From Rhodopirellula halodulae (lineage in GTDB: Bacteria; Planctomycetota; Planctomycetia; Pirellulales; Pirellulaceae): a stretch of 64,000 nucleotides of DNA. Location of the stretch: the NCBI RefSeq assembly GCF_020966775.1, contig NZ_JAJKFV010000033.1, positions 99,584-163,583 of the forward strand, read 5' to 3'. Shown here piece after piece: positions 43,045-52,485 of this stretch; positions within the stretch are counted from its first letter, which is position 1; every line of letters begins with the position of its first letter. A model generated the notes under the pieces. The model was not told the DNA's origin and searched no databases. It was given only the letters and a program-made list of their open reading frames with translations. Made by a program: the position numbers and the translations under genes.

Positions 43045-43812
43045 ATGCCCGCCCGGTTCTCCAACCTTGCCGTCTGTTCCGATGCTAGAAATCGTGTCCG
43101 AGTCATCGGGACACTGTGCTTTCTGTTGCTTGGAATTTCGTCCCCTGTGAACGCCGAAACCAAGACCGGCAAATTGATCTTTGAAGACAAGTTCGAACGG
43201 AACGAATCGCAAGAATTGAAGGACGAAGTCGGCAATGGCTGGAACACCAACAGCCGTTCACGAGCCAACCGACACAAACAGGTGGATCTGAAAGATGGCA
43301 CCATGCGAATTTTCATCCACGAGACCGCGGACCATGGCGTGTCGGTGACCCAGCCGATGGAATTTCGAAATGGTCGGGTGGAGATGAAGTTCAAATTGGA
43401 AGATCCCAAAGATGTCCTCGGTCTGAACTTCGCCGACCTGAAGTACAAAAAGGTTTGGGCTGGCCATTTGTTCCGCGTCAATGTCGGTGTCAAGAACGTT
43501 GAGATCGCGGATTTGAAAACGGGGGTCATGGACCTTGAAACGCGAACGCTGCGAAAAGCCGGAACGGTCTCGAAGGAATTGCAGGAAAAACTTAAAACGA
43601 AAGTCAAACGTTTCCCCAACAAGCTGGAAACGAACCGGTGGTATCACGTCGCTGCCGAAGTGATTGATGACACGCTCACCGTTTTCATCGACGGCGAGGA
43701 AGTCGCTTCCTTCGCGTCCGAGGGCATCGCGCACCCAACCAAGCGATTGTTGCGATTGGCGGTCAAACGCAATGTCGTGGTCGACGACGTGCAAATCTAT
43801 TCGTTGGATTGA
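43045..43812 (+). CDS. Secreted LamG/concanavalin-like beta-sandwich protein
   Basis: A 255-residue protein from the ATG at 43045 with a signal peptide (VIGTLCFLLLGISSPVNAET). The mature part is a beta-sandwich: LIFEDKFERNESQELKDEVGNGW, KDGTMRIFIHETADHG, FRNGRVEMKFKLEDP, and NRWYHVAAEVIDDTLTVFIDGEEVASFASEGIAHPTK. This pattern is shared by LamG and DUF1080 (3-keto-disaccharide hydrolase-like) domains common in planctomycetes. No catalytic residues are assigned. It lies between a sulfatase and the CE15 esterase, and a role in binding or cleaving a glycan is plausible but inferred. Confidence 0.75.
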   Translation: MPARFSNLAVCSDARNRVRVIGTLCFLLLGISSPVNAETKTGKLIFEDKFERNESQELKDEVGNGWNTNSRSRANRHKQVDLKDGTMRIFIHETADHGVSVTQPMEFRNGRVEMKFKLEDPKDVLGLNFADLKYKKVWAGHLFRVNVGVKNVEIADLKTGVMDLETRTLRKAGTVSKELQEKLKTKVKRFPNKLETNRWYHVAAEVIDDTLTVFIDGEEVASFASEGIAHPTKRLLRLAVKRNVVVDDVQIYSLD

Positions 43813-43875
43813 CGCCAAAGAGTGCACGCCGCCTCGACGTTCCCGAAATCGTTCCGCCCCACTTGAGATTCACCG

Positions 43876-45222
43876 ATGCCACTTCGCGCCATCAGCTTCG
43901 CCTTCTTTGCTGCCACGACGCTGCTTTCTTCTGCCGTTTCACAAGAACCATTCAAATTCGTTGCGAATTACGACGAGTCGAAAATCCCAGCCTACGAGTT
44001 GCCCGCTTTGCTGGAGTCCGGTGATGGTTCGAAGATTCAAAACGCCCAGCAGTGGCAGCAACGCCGCCGAGAAATTCTGACGCTCTTCGAAGACCATGTG
44101 TTCGGAGTTGTCCCGGACGAACGTCGGGTGGAAGCTGAGGTCGTGAGAACCGACCACGATTATCGACCGGGTGTCACTCGTTTCGAATTCGATGTGATCA
44201 TTCATCCGATTGCGGAGTCGACCGTCGGGGAACAGACATCCATCCAGCCACTGCGTTTGCAAGTGTTGGCGGACGTGCCGCAATCGACCGAGCCCGCACC
44301 GGCAATTCTCGGATTGAACTTCCAGGGCAATCACACGATCGATTCCGATCCCCAAACACGGATCACGGAAAGCTGGGTCCGTGATCGTCGAAATTCGTCC
44401 ACGGATGGCAATCGGGCAATCGAAGGCGGCCGAGGCGTCGCGTCCAGTCGTTGGCCGTCCGAACTGATTACCCAACGCGGTTACGCTCTCGTGACGCTCT
44501 ACTATGGCGATATCGATCCTGACTATGACGATGGGTTCGAAAACGGGATCCACGGCACGTTGCGTCCATTCATTCAACAACTGCCCGCCAACAAACGCCC
44601 CGGCAGCATTGCCGGTTGGTCCTATGGGCTGTCTTGCGTGTTGGACGCGATCGAACAACTCAGCGAACTCAACATCGATCCCAAACGTGTTGGCGTTTTG
44701 GGACATTCACGATTGGGAAAAACCGCACTTTGGGCAGGAGCGACTGACACGCGATTCGCCATGGTGATCAGCAATGATTCGGGGTGCGGCGGTGCGGCAC
44801 TCAGTCGTCGAGCGTTCGGGGAAACGGTTGGTCGAATCAATCGATCCTTCCCACACTGGTTCAACGACCAATACACGCAATACAACGAAAACGAATCGGC
44901 CATGCCCGTTGATCAGCACCAATTGATCGCGCTGGCAGCCCCGCGTCCGATCGCCGTTGGAAGTGCAACCCAAGACGAGTGGGCGGACCCAAAAGGTGAG
45001 TTCCTGTCGTGGCAATTGGCGGCACCTGCCTACCGGGTGTTGGGCATGAACGCGAAGGCATTCGATACCGTTTCGACCGCGAAAATGTTGAAACAACAAG
45101 GGGTCATCAACGCGGGTCCGATGCAGTATCACCTACGGGAAGGCAAACATGATCTAGCCAAATATGATTGGGAATGTTATCTCGATTTGGCTGATCGAAC
45201 CCTCTCGCAATCGACTCCATGA
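43876..45222 (+). CDS. CE15-type glucuronoyl esterase
   Basis: A 448-residue secreted protein. The signal peptide is FAFFAATTLLSSAVSQE. The alpha/beta-hydrolase nucleophile elbow is GHSRLGK (276-282, Ser278), the CE15 signature. VISNDSGCGGAALSRR and HWFNDQY provide the likely acid-bearing and His-bearing blocks (His327). QHQLIALAAPRPIAVG follows. CE15 enzymes cleave esters between lignin alcohols and glucuronic acid; marine versions may act on other uronic-acid esters. The gene overlaps the start of hrpB by 4 bp (ATGA, 45219-45222), an odd operon partner. It lies 63 bp after the LamG-like gene. Confidence 0.9.
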   Translation: MPLRAISFAFFAATTLLSSAVSQEPFKFVANYDESKIPAYELPALLESGDGSKIQNAQQWQQRRREILTLFEDHVFGVVPDERRVEAEVVRTDHDYRPGVTRFEFDVIIHPIAESTVGEQTSIQPLRLQVLADVPQSTEPAPAILGLNFQGNHTIDSDPQTRITESWVRDRRNSSTDGNRAIEGGRGVASSRWPSELITQRGYALVTLYYGDIDPDYDDGFENGIHGTLRPFIQQLPANKRPGSIAGWSYGLSCVLDAIEQLSELNIDPKRVGVLGHSRLGKTALWAGATDTRFAMVISNDSGCGGAALSRRAFGETVGRINRSFPHWFNDQYTQYNENESAMPVDQHQLIALAAPRPIAVGSATQDEWADPKGEFLSWQLAAPAYRVLGMNAKAFDTVSTAKMLKQQGVINAGPMQYHLREGKHDLAKYDWECYLDLADRTLSQSTP

Positions 45223-47732
45223 CCCAACTCCCGATCGATGAAATTCTCCCTTCCTTGAAGAAGGCGATCGGATCGGGAAACGCAGTGGTGTTGAAGGCGC
45301 CTCCGGGTGCCGGGAAAACAACCCGAGTGCCGATCGCAATTTTAGACGCACTCGAAGAACGCCAGATTCCAGGACAGATTTGGGTCATCCAACCACGTCG
45401 ATTGGCTGCCCGATCGGTTGCCAACTGGATCGCTCATTCGCGTGAGGAAAACGTCGGCGAAACAGTCGGCTACCACGTGCGATTGGACCGACGCGAATCC
45501 GCACGCACGCAGATTGTCTTGATGACAACTGGCATGTTCCTTCGCCGGATGCAATCGGATCCGCTGCTGGAGCAAGTCGCCTGTGTGGTCTTGGACGAAT
45601 TTCACGAACGCACCTTGGAACTCGACGTTGCGATCGCGATGACGCATCGTTTGCGGAGCGAACTGCGGGATGACCTTCGGATGGTCGTGATGTCCGCGAC
45701 GATGGAAACCGCACCGATTGCGGACTACCTGAACCGTGACGATGCCGCGAACGCGCTGGAGATGCAATGCGAAGGCCGCACCTACCCCGTCACCATTCAT
45801 CATGGTGACGATCGTCCCAAGGATCGTCTTGAGCAGAGGTTGATCGAACCAATTTCCGATGCTCTGTCGACGACCGATGGTCACGTGCTCGTGTTCTTGC
45901 CCGGAGTTGCCGACATTCACCGCGTGCAGAGGGCATTGCAATCGAGTCAAGCCTTTCAGTCGTCTACGCCCACGCAGATTCCTAACATTGTTTCCTTGCA
46001 TGGTTCGCTGTCACCGAAGGAACAGGACGCCGCCATTCGCACCTCAGCGAATCGCAAGCTCATCCTCGCGACCAACATTGCGGAGACATCGGTCACCGTC
46101 GACGGTGTGACAGCCGTGGTGGATTCTGGACTGGCCAAGGTCCCACGTTTCGATTCACGACGTGGGATGACGCGTCTTGAAACGACTGCGATTTCGATTG
46201 CTTCGGCCGATCAAAGGTCCGGTCGTGCGGGACGAACATCCGAAGGCCACGCCTATCGAATTTGGAGCATGGCTGCTCAACGTTCCAGAGAAGAATACGA
46301 CGTGCCCGAGATCCTCCGGTCCGATCTCTCGGGGGTGGTGCTGATGCTGGCCAGCCATGGTGAAAAGAACCTGTCGGCGATTCACTGGTTGACGCAACCT
46401 CCACCGCACGCCGCCGATTCCGCGGGTGACTTGCTCAAGATGTTGGGTGCGTTGGACTTCAGTGGGCGTCTGACCCAAACCGGTGCGCAAATGGCGGAGA
46501 TGCCGCTGCATCCGCGAATTGCTCGGATGGCAATCGAAGCGTCACAGTCAATGTCCCGCGAAACCGTTGCCGCGTTGGCTGCTCTGCTGAGCGAGCGACA
46601 CCCGTTTGAGTCGTGTGCTTCGATGAGCTTGTCGGAAATGGTTCATGCGATCACGCACAAGACAATTCCAAGGAACGTCTCCGTTTCTGCGTTGAAATCG
46701 TTCCAACGAATCATCGAGTCCATTGGACGATCGCTGCCGCAGTCAAACGCTAACGAGTCACTGCCCATCACATCCGAAACTCCGTCGGAAATCGCTATCG
46801 CAAAGGCATTGCTGGCCGCTTATCCCGATCGAGTCGTGTTGCGACGCGCCGATACCCCCGACCGAGGCCGCATGGTTGGCGGACGTGGCGTCGTTGGGCT
46901 TCAGTCCGTTTTAGGCGAAGCAAATCAATCACCGCTGGTGTTGTGCTGGGACGTCGACGGCGGTGGAGTCGAATCCAAAGTCCGATCCGCGATTCCGATC
47001 GAAGAAGACTGGCTCGATTCGAACCAAATCACGGAGCGTGATCAACAAACATGGGACACGCAAAAACAGTCGGTCCGGTGTCGTCATCAAACGCTGTATG
47101 GTGATCTCGTTTTGAAAGAGACTCCGGGCAAGGTGCCTGGCGACGAAACGACGGAACAACTGCTGTTTGAGAACGCTCGTTCACTTCTACCAATTGGCGG
47201 AGCAAAGTTTGAGAAGCGTCTGCAGCGAATGGGGTTGGTTGCGAGCGTGATGGACGAAGTCGCTCCGTTTGACGATGCCATGCACGAGGAACTTTTGCGG
47301 CAACTTTGTCACGGTAAGTCGAGCTTGGCCGAACTCCAGCGTGCCGCTTGGTTTGATCACTTTCTTGGGCTTGTCGGCTACGACGTTTGGCAGATTGTCG
47401 AACGCGAAGCACCGGAAGAGATCGCTTTGCCGGGAGGACGCCGCGTGCCCATTCGCTATGAGGATGGAAAACCACCGTGGATCGAGGTCAAGATTCAGCT
47501 TTGCTTTGGCTGGCGCGACACGCCGCGAATTTTGGGAGGCCGCGTACCGCTGCAATTGCACTTGCTGGGGCCAAACGGACGTCCGCAGCAGATCACCAAC
47601 GATTTGGCGAGTTTCTGGGCGAACACCTACACAGAAATTCGCAAGGAACTGCGTCGCCGTTACCCCAAACACGATTGGCCCGAAAACCCTCTCGACGCTA
47701 CCCCGACCCACCACGGTATGAAACGGAGATGA
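45219..47732 (+). CDS. hrpB: ATP-dependent RNA helicase HrpB
   Basis: An 837-residue DEAH-box helicase of the HrpB type. Motif I is APPGAGKTTRVP; motif II is DEFH in VVLDEFHERTLELD; motif III is VMSATME. Motifs V/VI show LATNIAETSVTVDGVTAVVDSG and QRSGRAGRTSEGHAYRIW. The C-terminal HrpB domain is at about 500-830 (RDTPRILGGRVPLQLHLLGPNGRPQQITNDLASFW). The length fits the family. Its role in bacteria is poorly defined. It overlaps the CE15 esterase start-to-stop by 4 bp, so its translation is presumably coupled to a catabolic gene. Confidence 0.95.
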   Translation: MTQLPIDEILPSLKKAIGSGNAVVLKAPPGAGKTTRVPIAILDALEERQIPGQIWVIQPRRLAARSVANWIAHSREENVGETVGYHVRLDRRESARTQIVLMTTGMFLRRMQSDPLLEQVACVVLDEFHERTLELDVAIAMTHRLRSELRDDLRMVVMSATMETAPIADYLNRDDAANALEMQCEGRTYPVTIHHGDDRPKDRLEQRLIEPISDALSTTDGHVLVFLPGVADIHRVQRALQSSQAFQSSTPTQIPNIVSLHGSLSPKEQDAAIRTSANRKLILATNIAETSVTVDGVTAVVDSGLAKVPRFDSRRGMTRLETTAISIASADQRSGRAGRTSEGHAYRIWSMAAQRSREEYDVPEILRSDLSGVVLMLASHGEKNLSAIHWLTQPPPHAADSAGDLLKMLGALDFSGRLTQTGAQMAEMPLHPRIARMAIEASQSMSRETVAALAALLSERHPFESCASMSLSEMVHAITHKTIPRNVSVSALKSFQRIIESIGRSLPQSNANESLPITSETPSEIAIAKALLAAYPDRVVLRRADTPDRGRMVGGRGVVGLQSVLGEANQSPLVLCWDVDGGGVESKVRSAIPIEEDWLDSNQITERDQQTWDTQKQSVRCRHQTLYGDLVLKETPGKVPGDETTEQLLFENARSLLPIGGAKFEKRLQRMGLVASVMDEVAPFDDAMHEELLRQLCHGKSSLAELQRAAWFDHFLGLVGYDVWQIVEREAPEEIALPGGRRVPIRYEDGKPPWIEVKIQLCFGWRDTPRILGGRVPLQLHLLGPNGRPQQITNDLASFWANTYTEIRKELRRRYPKHDWPENPLDATPTHHGMKRR

Positions 47733-47819
47733 TGGCGGACTGGCGATGAGTGCTAACGAACAGACATTGTGTTAACGTAGTTGTGGTTTGTGTTCCTTCC
47801 CTCCCTATCGAGCTCAACG

Positions 47820-48641
47820 ATGGATCGAATCTCGTTTTCGCGAATTGGTCGCCTTCTTTTGTTGCCCGCCGTTTTGACGCTGGGTGGTTGTGGTTCCTCC
47901 GGTAGCGAACCCGGCACACAAACGCCAAGTGATTCCCCTGCGGGCCAAGCCGAATCGGAGACGATCAATTCCCTGCCACCCGAAACGAGTGAAACACCAG
48001 ACACTCAAGCGACTTCCCCCAAGCGTGACGTGGGTGGTTTTTCGCTTCCTGAGGGTGATTTGCCAGACGCTCCGAAGAAGCGTTCGTCACCCACGGAGGG
48101 TGGTCTTAGCCTGCCTGACGACCTGAGTTCCCGTACAGACTCAGCGGATGATACCGCGACCCAGTTGATCACCGCCGACGCGGAAGAGGACACGACCAAC
48201 ATCGACTACGCGACGTGGAAGGAAGTTCGCAAGACGGCGGAATCAACTGGCAAAGTCACGGTGGTTGATGTTTGGTCGTTGGCGTGCGGCCCGTGTTTGA
48301 AGGAATTCCCCAACTTGGTTTCGTTGCAGAAGCGATTGGGCGACAAGGTGGTGGCCATCGGAGCGAACGTCGATTTCGATGGGCGAAAGACGCGTCCGCC
48401 TGAGTCCTACGAACCCAAGGTCCGAGCTTTTCTGCAAAGCAGTCATGCTGAGTTCGAGAACTACATCGTTCAAACACCAAGCGACGAAGTCTTTGAAGCG
48501 ATCGGGATCGGTTCCATTCCAGCCGTTTTGGTTTTCGACGCCAAAGGCAAGCTTGTGAAGCAGTTCGCAGACGTCGGCGAGACGGCTGGCTTCACCTATG
48601 CAGGCGACATCGTTCCGTTGGTGGAACAACTTCTGAAATGA
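47820..48641 (+). CDS. Thioredoxin-like lipoprotein (TlpA/ResA-type)
   Basis: A 273-residue lipoprotein from the ATG at 47820; an in-frame GTG at 47781 exists. The N-terminus IGRLLLLPAVLTLGGCGSSG has a lipobox with the lipidated Cys. A long low-complexity, acidic, Ser/Pro/Thr-rich linker (to about residue 130) precedes a thioredoxin fold with the WSLACGPCLKEFPNL redox centre. Later blocks are VVAIGANVDFDG and GIGSIPAVLVFDAKGKLVKQFADVG with the cis-Pro (SIPAVLV). It probably reduces or exchanges disulfides of exported proteins or supports cytochrome c maturation. It precedes tusA on the same strand. Confidence 0.88.
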   Translation: MDRISFSRIGRLLLLPAVLTLGGCGSSGSEPGTQTPSDSPAGQAESETINSLPPETSETPDTQATSPKRDVGGFSLPEGDLPDAPKKRSSPTEGGLSLPDDLSSRTDSADDTATQLITADAEEDTTNIDYATWKEVRKTAESTGKVTVVDVWSLACGPCLKEFPNLVSLQKRLGDKVVAIGANVDFDGRKTRPPESYEPKVRAFLQSSHAEFENYIVQTPSDEVFEAIGIGSIPAVLVFDAKGKLVKQFADVGETAGFTYAGDIVPLVEQLLK

Positions 48642-48767
48642 CCTGCAGAATCGTCGCAATCCGACTGTGTGAACAAACCGACACGTGCGGAAAGAATTCG
48701 GCGCTTCAAAAGTGAAGGTTGCGTGCTTCTGATCTGTTCGGACGATGGCAGGTCCTATTCTTCGAGT

Positions 48768-49001
48768 ATGAATACTCATGAATTGAACTGCCGGGGACTG
48801 AACTGTCCCATGCCAATCGTCGAACTAACCAAGGCCGCTCGAAAGGCCGATCCCGGAGATCACATTGTGGTTACCGCGACGGACTTGGCCTTTCGTCCCG
48901 ATGTGGAAGCGTGGGCACGTCGCACCGGACATGAAATCGAACGTTTTGAACAGCACGAAACCGAGCAAGTGGTTGAAATCGTGCTGTCCGAAGGGCATTG
49001 A
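48768..49001 (+). CDS. tusA: TusA-family sulfurtransferase
   Basis: A 77-residue protein from the ATG at 48768; the longer frame from 48669 adds non-homologous residues. It has the TusA/SirA signature LNCRGLNCPMPIVELTKAARK with the CPxP active-site Cys, and ends VVEIVLSEGH. TusA passes persulfide sulfur to partners for tRNA thiolation, molybdenum cofactor or sulfur oxidation. The stop overlaps or abuts the following DsrE gene, and the pair looks operonic. Confidence 0.9.
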   Translation: MNTHELNCRGLNCPMPIVELTKAARKADPGDHIVVTATDLAFRPDVEAWARRTGHEIERFEQHETEQVVEIVLSEGH

Positions 49002-49015
49002 GGCGAGGTCGTTCC

Positions 49016-49438
49016 ATGGTTCCTGCGATTCCAACTGCCGACGTCGATACGCCCTCGGTCAATGAACGCGTGGTGGTCACTTTGACCAGCGGCAAAGAAG
49101 ACAACGGCAAAAACGCCACCATGGCATTTTCATGCGGGTTGGCATCTTTGTCGCTTGGCAAACCCACCACGATTTTTCTCACCAGTGATGGAGCGGTTTG
49201 GGGTTACCAGGGAACCGCGCAGGGAATCGCCGTGCAGGGGTTTCCGCCCTTGTCCGAATTGATCGATCAGTACCTCGAAGCCGGTGGCGAAGTCATCCTC
49301 TGCTCCGTTTGTCACACGACCTGCAGCGTCGGACCTCCCGGCGGCGGGCCTCCCGTGAAGAAATTGCCCGGAATCGTGATCGGTGGCTTCACCACGGTCG
49401 TTGACCGCGCGATTGGCGGCACAACGATATCTTTCTAG
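49016..49438 (+). CDS. DsrE-family sulfur-relay protein
   Basis: A 140-residue protein of the DsrE/TusD-like fold. The start is ATG at 49016 with GAGG 8 nt upstream; the ORF extends to a TTG at 48998 that overlaps tusA. Family features: VVVTLTSGKEDNGKNATMAFSCGLASLSLGKPTTIFLTSDGAVW, and a C-terminal Cys-rich block EVILCSVCHTTCSVGPPGG. DsrE proteins accept persulfide sulfur from TusA-like partners, and the adjacent tusA supports that. The electron or sulfur destination cannot be read here. Confidence 0.85.
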   Translation: MVPAIPTADVDTPSVNERVVVTLTSGKEDNGKNATMAFSCGLASLSLGKPTTIFLTSDGAVWGYQGTAQGIAVQGFPPLSELIDQYLEAGGEVILCSVCHTTCSVGPPGGGPPVKKLPGIVIGGFTTVVDRAIGGTTISF

Positions 49439-49564
49439 GCACTGCTGCCTCGGTCGAAGATTGTCTTCAGGAGAAGGTTTGCGCGTTTCGCGAACCACTG
49501 CGGATTGCCAAACACGCTGATCGTTTGTTGATCGAACGACAGCCTCTTTCGCGACACCTTCGCG

Positions 49565-52402
49565 TCACCATTCGAAACAGCGGACCGCATTGATGTGCTG
49601 AGTCACGGGTTGGGCGAGCGATTGTTTTCGCCACTGGTTGAATTCCGTTTCCGGCATCGGTCGACCAAAGAAGTAACCTTGCAGCTCATCACAGTGCAGG
49701 TTCTGCAAATGGTTCGCTTGTTCCTCGGTTTCGACGCCTTCCGCGACCACGGTCAGGCCCAGCCCGTGTCCGAGCGAGGTGATTGACCGCACAATCGATC
49801 TTGAGAATCGATCGACCATCACGTCTCGCACAAACGAGAGATCGATTTTCAACGTGTGGACCTGAAAGGATTTCAGATATCCAAGAGACGAGTGCCCGGT
49901 CCCAAAATCGTCGATCGCGATTCTGAATCCCATCCGGGCCAGTTCGTCGATGACAGCCGACGAATGGTCAACGTTGCTCATGATCGCGTTTTCGGTGATC
50001 TCGAGCTCAAACCATTCTGGCTTGGCGTTGTGTTTGTCGAGTTGGCGTTTCAGCGTTTCGACAAAATCGATGCTGCGAAGTTGAATGGGCGAAACGTTGA
50101 CCGCGATGGGTACCAAACATCCCTCCGCATTCCATCGAAGTGCTTGTTTGACGGCCACTTCGAAAACGTGTTCCCCCAACGCGCAGATCAGACCGGAATT
50201 CTCGGCGATTGGAATGAACGTCTGGGGAGAAACAAATTTGCCGTCGCTATCTCGCCATCGCACCAAGGCTTCGCAAGACACCAACTGGCGACTCGTCGCG
50301 TTGACCTTCGGTTGATAGTGCAGCTCCACGTCGCCAACATCAATTGCGGTGCGCAATTGTGTCTGCACCTGATTCCGCATGACGACTTCTTCCTGCATGG
50401 ACGGGTCGAAATACGCGACCGCGTTCTTTCCCGCTTGCTTCGCCGCATACATCGCGATGTCGGCGTAGCCCATCAAGGTGTCTGTCTGAGTCGCGTCTTG
50501 AGGATACCGCGTGACACCAATGCTCAAACCGACGTGAGCTTCAAAGTCGCTCAATTCAAACGGGCGACGAAATTCTTTCAGCAACTCATCCAGCAATCTC
50601 TGTTGCGTTTCCAGATCGGTGTGCTCGTCCGACATGAGAATGGCAAATTCGTCGCCACCAAACCGCCCCACGAATGCGTCGGGTCCGACGACGTCCGCGA
50701 TCCGCATCGCGACTGATTTCAGCAGCTCATCACCACCGGCGTGACCCACCGAATCGTTGACGAATTTGAAGTCATCCAGATCCAAAAAACAGACAGAGAA
50801 TGCGACGCAGCTCGATTGACTGAATTGATCTTGATGGACCAAGCTGGAAATCGTTTCACGAAAGAACGCTCGGTTCGGACAACCGGTCAGCGTGTCGTGC
50901 ATCGCACGGTGCCGGAGTTGTTCTTGGCTGTTTTCGAGTTCCGTGATGTCCGTGATAAGCGCGATGATCCGACGTTCCGAGGCATCTTCGCCAGGGCTGA
51001 GCGAAATCCAAAACGAGCGACGTTTATTCGGAGAAAACGCAGATTCGTTGGCCAACGAAATCTTGCCCGCCCACGATTTGCCTTTGGAGGCCCCGGCGAG
51101 GTAGACGCCAATGTCGTCGGTTTCACTTCGGATCAGGTCCAGGAATCGCTCGCCCGCAATCTTGGAGTTCGCATCAATGGACGTCATCGCGGCGAAGGCT
51201 GGATTGGCTTCCAACACTTTGCCACGACAATCAAGAATCGCCACACCTTCGGTTGCTTCCTCAAAGACGCTCGCCAGCAGTTGCAACCGTCGCTCCCGAT
51301 CGCGGTCTTCCGTGATGTCACGCGACGTCGCGATGACGAACCGATCCTCGCTGAATTGTTCCGTGAAGGCGGAGTATCGGTTGGCACTGAATCGCTTTTG
51401 CCCCTTTTCGTCTGTCCAAGAATCGACGAACGTGGATTTGGGCACCTCGCCCTGGAAGCAGGCGTCGATTTGCGGGTCGAAGTCTCTCAGGCTTGGCACA
51501 TTGATTTGTTGCGGCAGCTTTCCAACCACCTGTTCTTCGGTCACCCCATGAGCGTTCAAAAATGCTTCGTTGGCGACAACGATTCGTTGATCCGACGCGC
51601 GAACACTGAGCTGATCCGGTACTGCACCGACAATGTTATTCAAGAAGTCACGGTGTCGTCGCAACTCAGCTTCAAAGCGTTTGCGAGCTGAAACGTCTCG
51701 AACCATCACGATGACTTGGTTGCCGACAGACGATTCGAAAGAACTGAACGCGAGCTCCGCCCAAAAGGTCGACTCGTCATGACGAGTCACCTGACACTCC
51801 AATTGCTGACATCCCGATCGGCTGATGTCTTCCACGCACACATCGATCATTGGCATCGCGTTCGTTCCGTCTTCGAATCGAGCCCGCGTGAGCCATGGCT
51901 TTCGAGATTGAAGCAAATCGTGGCGGGAGACTTTTAAGAGATCAACCGCGTTGTCGTTGCACGCCAAGCACTTCTTGTTTTCGAGCACCAACACAGCATC
52001 GCTGGTGCGTTCAAAGATGGTTTCCGCCAACCGGCGAGTGTCGTAGGCGGCTTGCTCCGCCGCGGAGCGAGCCTCGGACAAATCGAGCTTGGTTTGTTCC
52101 AGCTCGTCGATGATCTCAGCCGAGTGCACAATGGCTTCCGCTTGAGCTGCCGCCATCGATTCGGAATGCAACTTCATCTGTTGCAGTTCTGCCTCACGTT
52201 CCGCAAGCAAGCGACGCATGCCGCTCAAAGAAGCCAGTACGTCCCGTTCAGCGTCAACCGTTTGTCCAACGCTTAATTCAGTTGACACACCGCTCGCGTT
52301 GTCTTGCACTTCCGCGAGCATACGATCGACCATCGCAAGCAGTGCGTTCGGGTCGCACTCCGCGTTTTTGACTTCATCAGCGATGGTCGGCTCGCTTGGC
52401 AT
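49565..52402 (-). CDS. PAS-PAS-PAS-GGDEF-EAL c-di-GMP signalling protein
   Basis: A 945-residue protein. A coiled coil at about 60-125 precedes three PAS domains (about 125-240, 250-365, 375-490). The GGDEF domain has an intact RFGGDEFA (580-587) and an upstream inhibitory-site-like region. The EAL domain has SCEALVRW (709-716), DDFGTGHSSLGYLKSF and later acidic residues, all expected for phosphodiesterase activity. Net activity (synthesis, breakdown or both) cannot be told from motifs alone. No transmembrane segment was seen, so it is probably cytosolic. Its neighbours are sulfur-relay genes on the other strand and a DsrE2-like gene upstream. Confidence 0.95.
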   Translation of the reverse strand: MPSEPTIADEVKNAECDPNALLAMVDRMLAEVQDNASGVSTELSVGQTVDAERDVLASLSGMRRLLAEREAELQQMKLHSESMAAAQAEAIVHSAEIIDELEQTKLDLSEARSAAEQAAYDTRRLAETIFERTSDAVLVLENKKCLACNDNAVDLLKVSRHDLLQSRKPWLTRARFEDGTNAMPMIDVCVEDISRSGCQQLECQVTRHDESTFWAELAFSSFESSVGNQVIVMVRDVSARKRFEAELRRHRDFLNNIVGAVPDQLSVRASDQRIVVANEAFLNAHGVTEEQVVGKLPQQINVPSLRDFDPQIDACFQGEVPKSTFVDSWTDEKGQKRFSANRYSAFTEQFSEDRFVIATSRDITEDRDRERRLQLLASVFEEATEGVAILDCRGKVLEANPAFAAMTSIDANSKIAGERFLDLIRSETDDIGVYLAGASKGKSWAGKISLANESAFSPNKRRSFWISLSPGEDASERRIIALITDITELENSQEQLRHRAMHDTLTGCPNRAFFRETISSLVHQDQFSQSSCVAFSVCFLDLDDFKFVNDSVGHAGGDELLKSVAMRIADVVGPDAFVGRFGGDEFAILMSDEHTDLETQQRLLDELLKEFRRPFELSDFEAHVGLSIGVTRYPQDATQTDTLMGYADIAMYAAKQAGKNAVAYFDPSMQEEVVMRNQVQTQLRTAIDVGDVELHYQPKVNATSRQLVSCEALVRWRDSDGKFVSPQTFIPIAENSGLICALGEHVFEVAVKQALRWNAEGCLVPIAVNVSPIQLRSIDFVETLKRQLDKHNAKPEWFELEITENAIMSNVDHSSAVIDELARMGFRIAIDDFGTGHSSLGYLKSFQVHTLKIDLSFVRDVMVDRFSRSIVRSITSLGHGLGLTVVAEGVETEEQANHLQNLHCDELQGYFFGRPMPETEFNQWRKQSLAQPVTQHINAVRCFEW

Positions 52403-52485
52403 GGTCGGGTGTGTTTCCGCGATGGTCGATCACGAATGGTTTGATGGCCAGCTCTCTAGTGAAACATCATTCAGGTGAAAACTGC

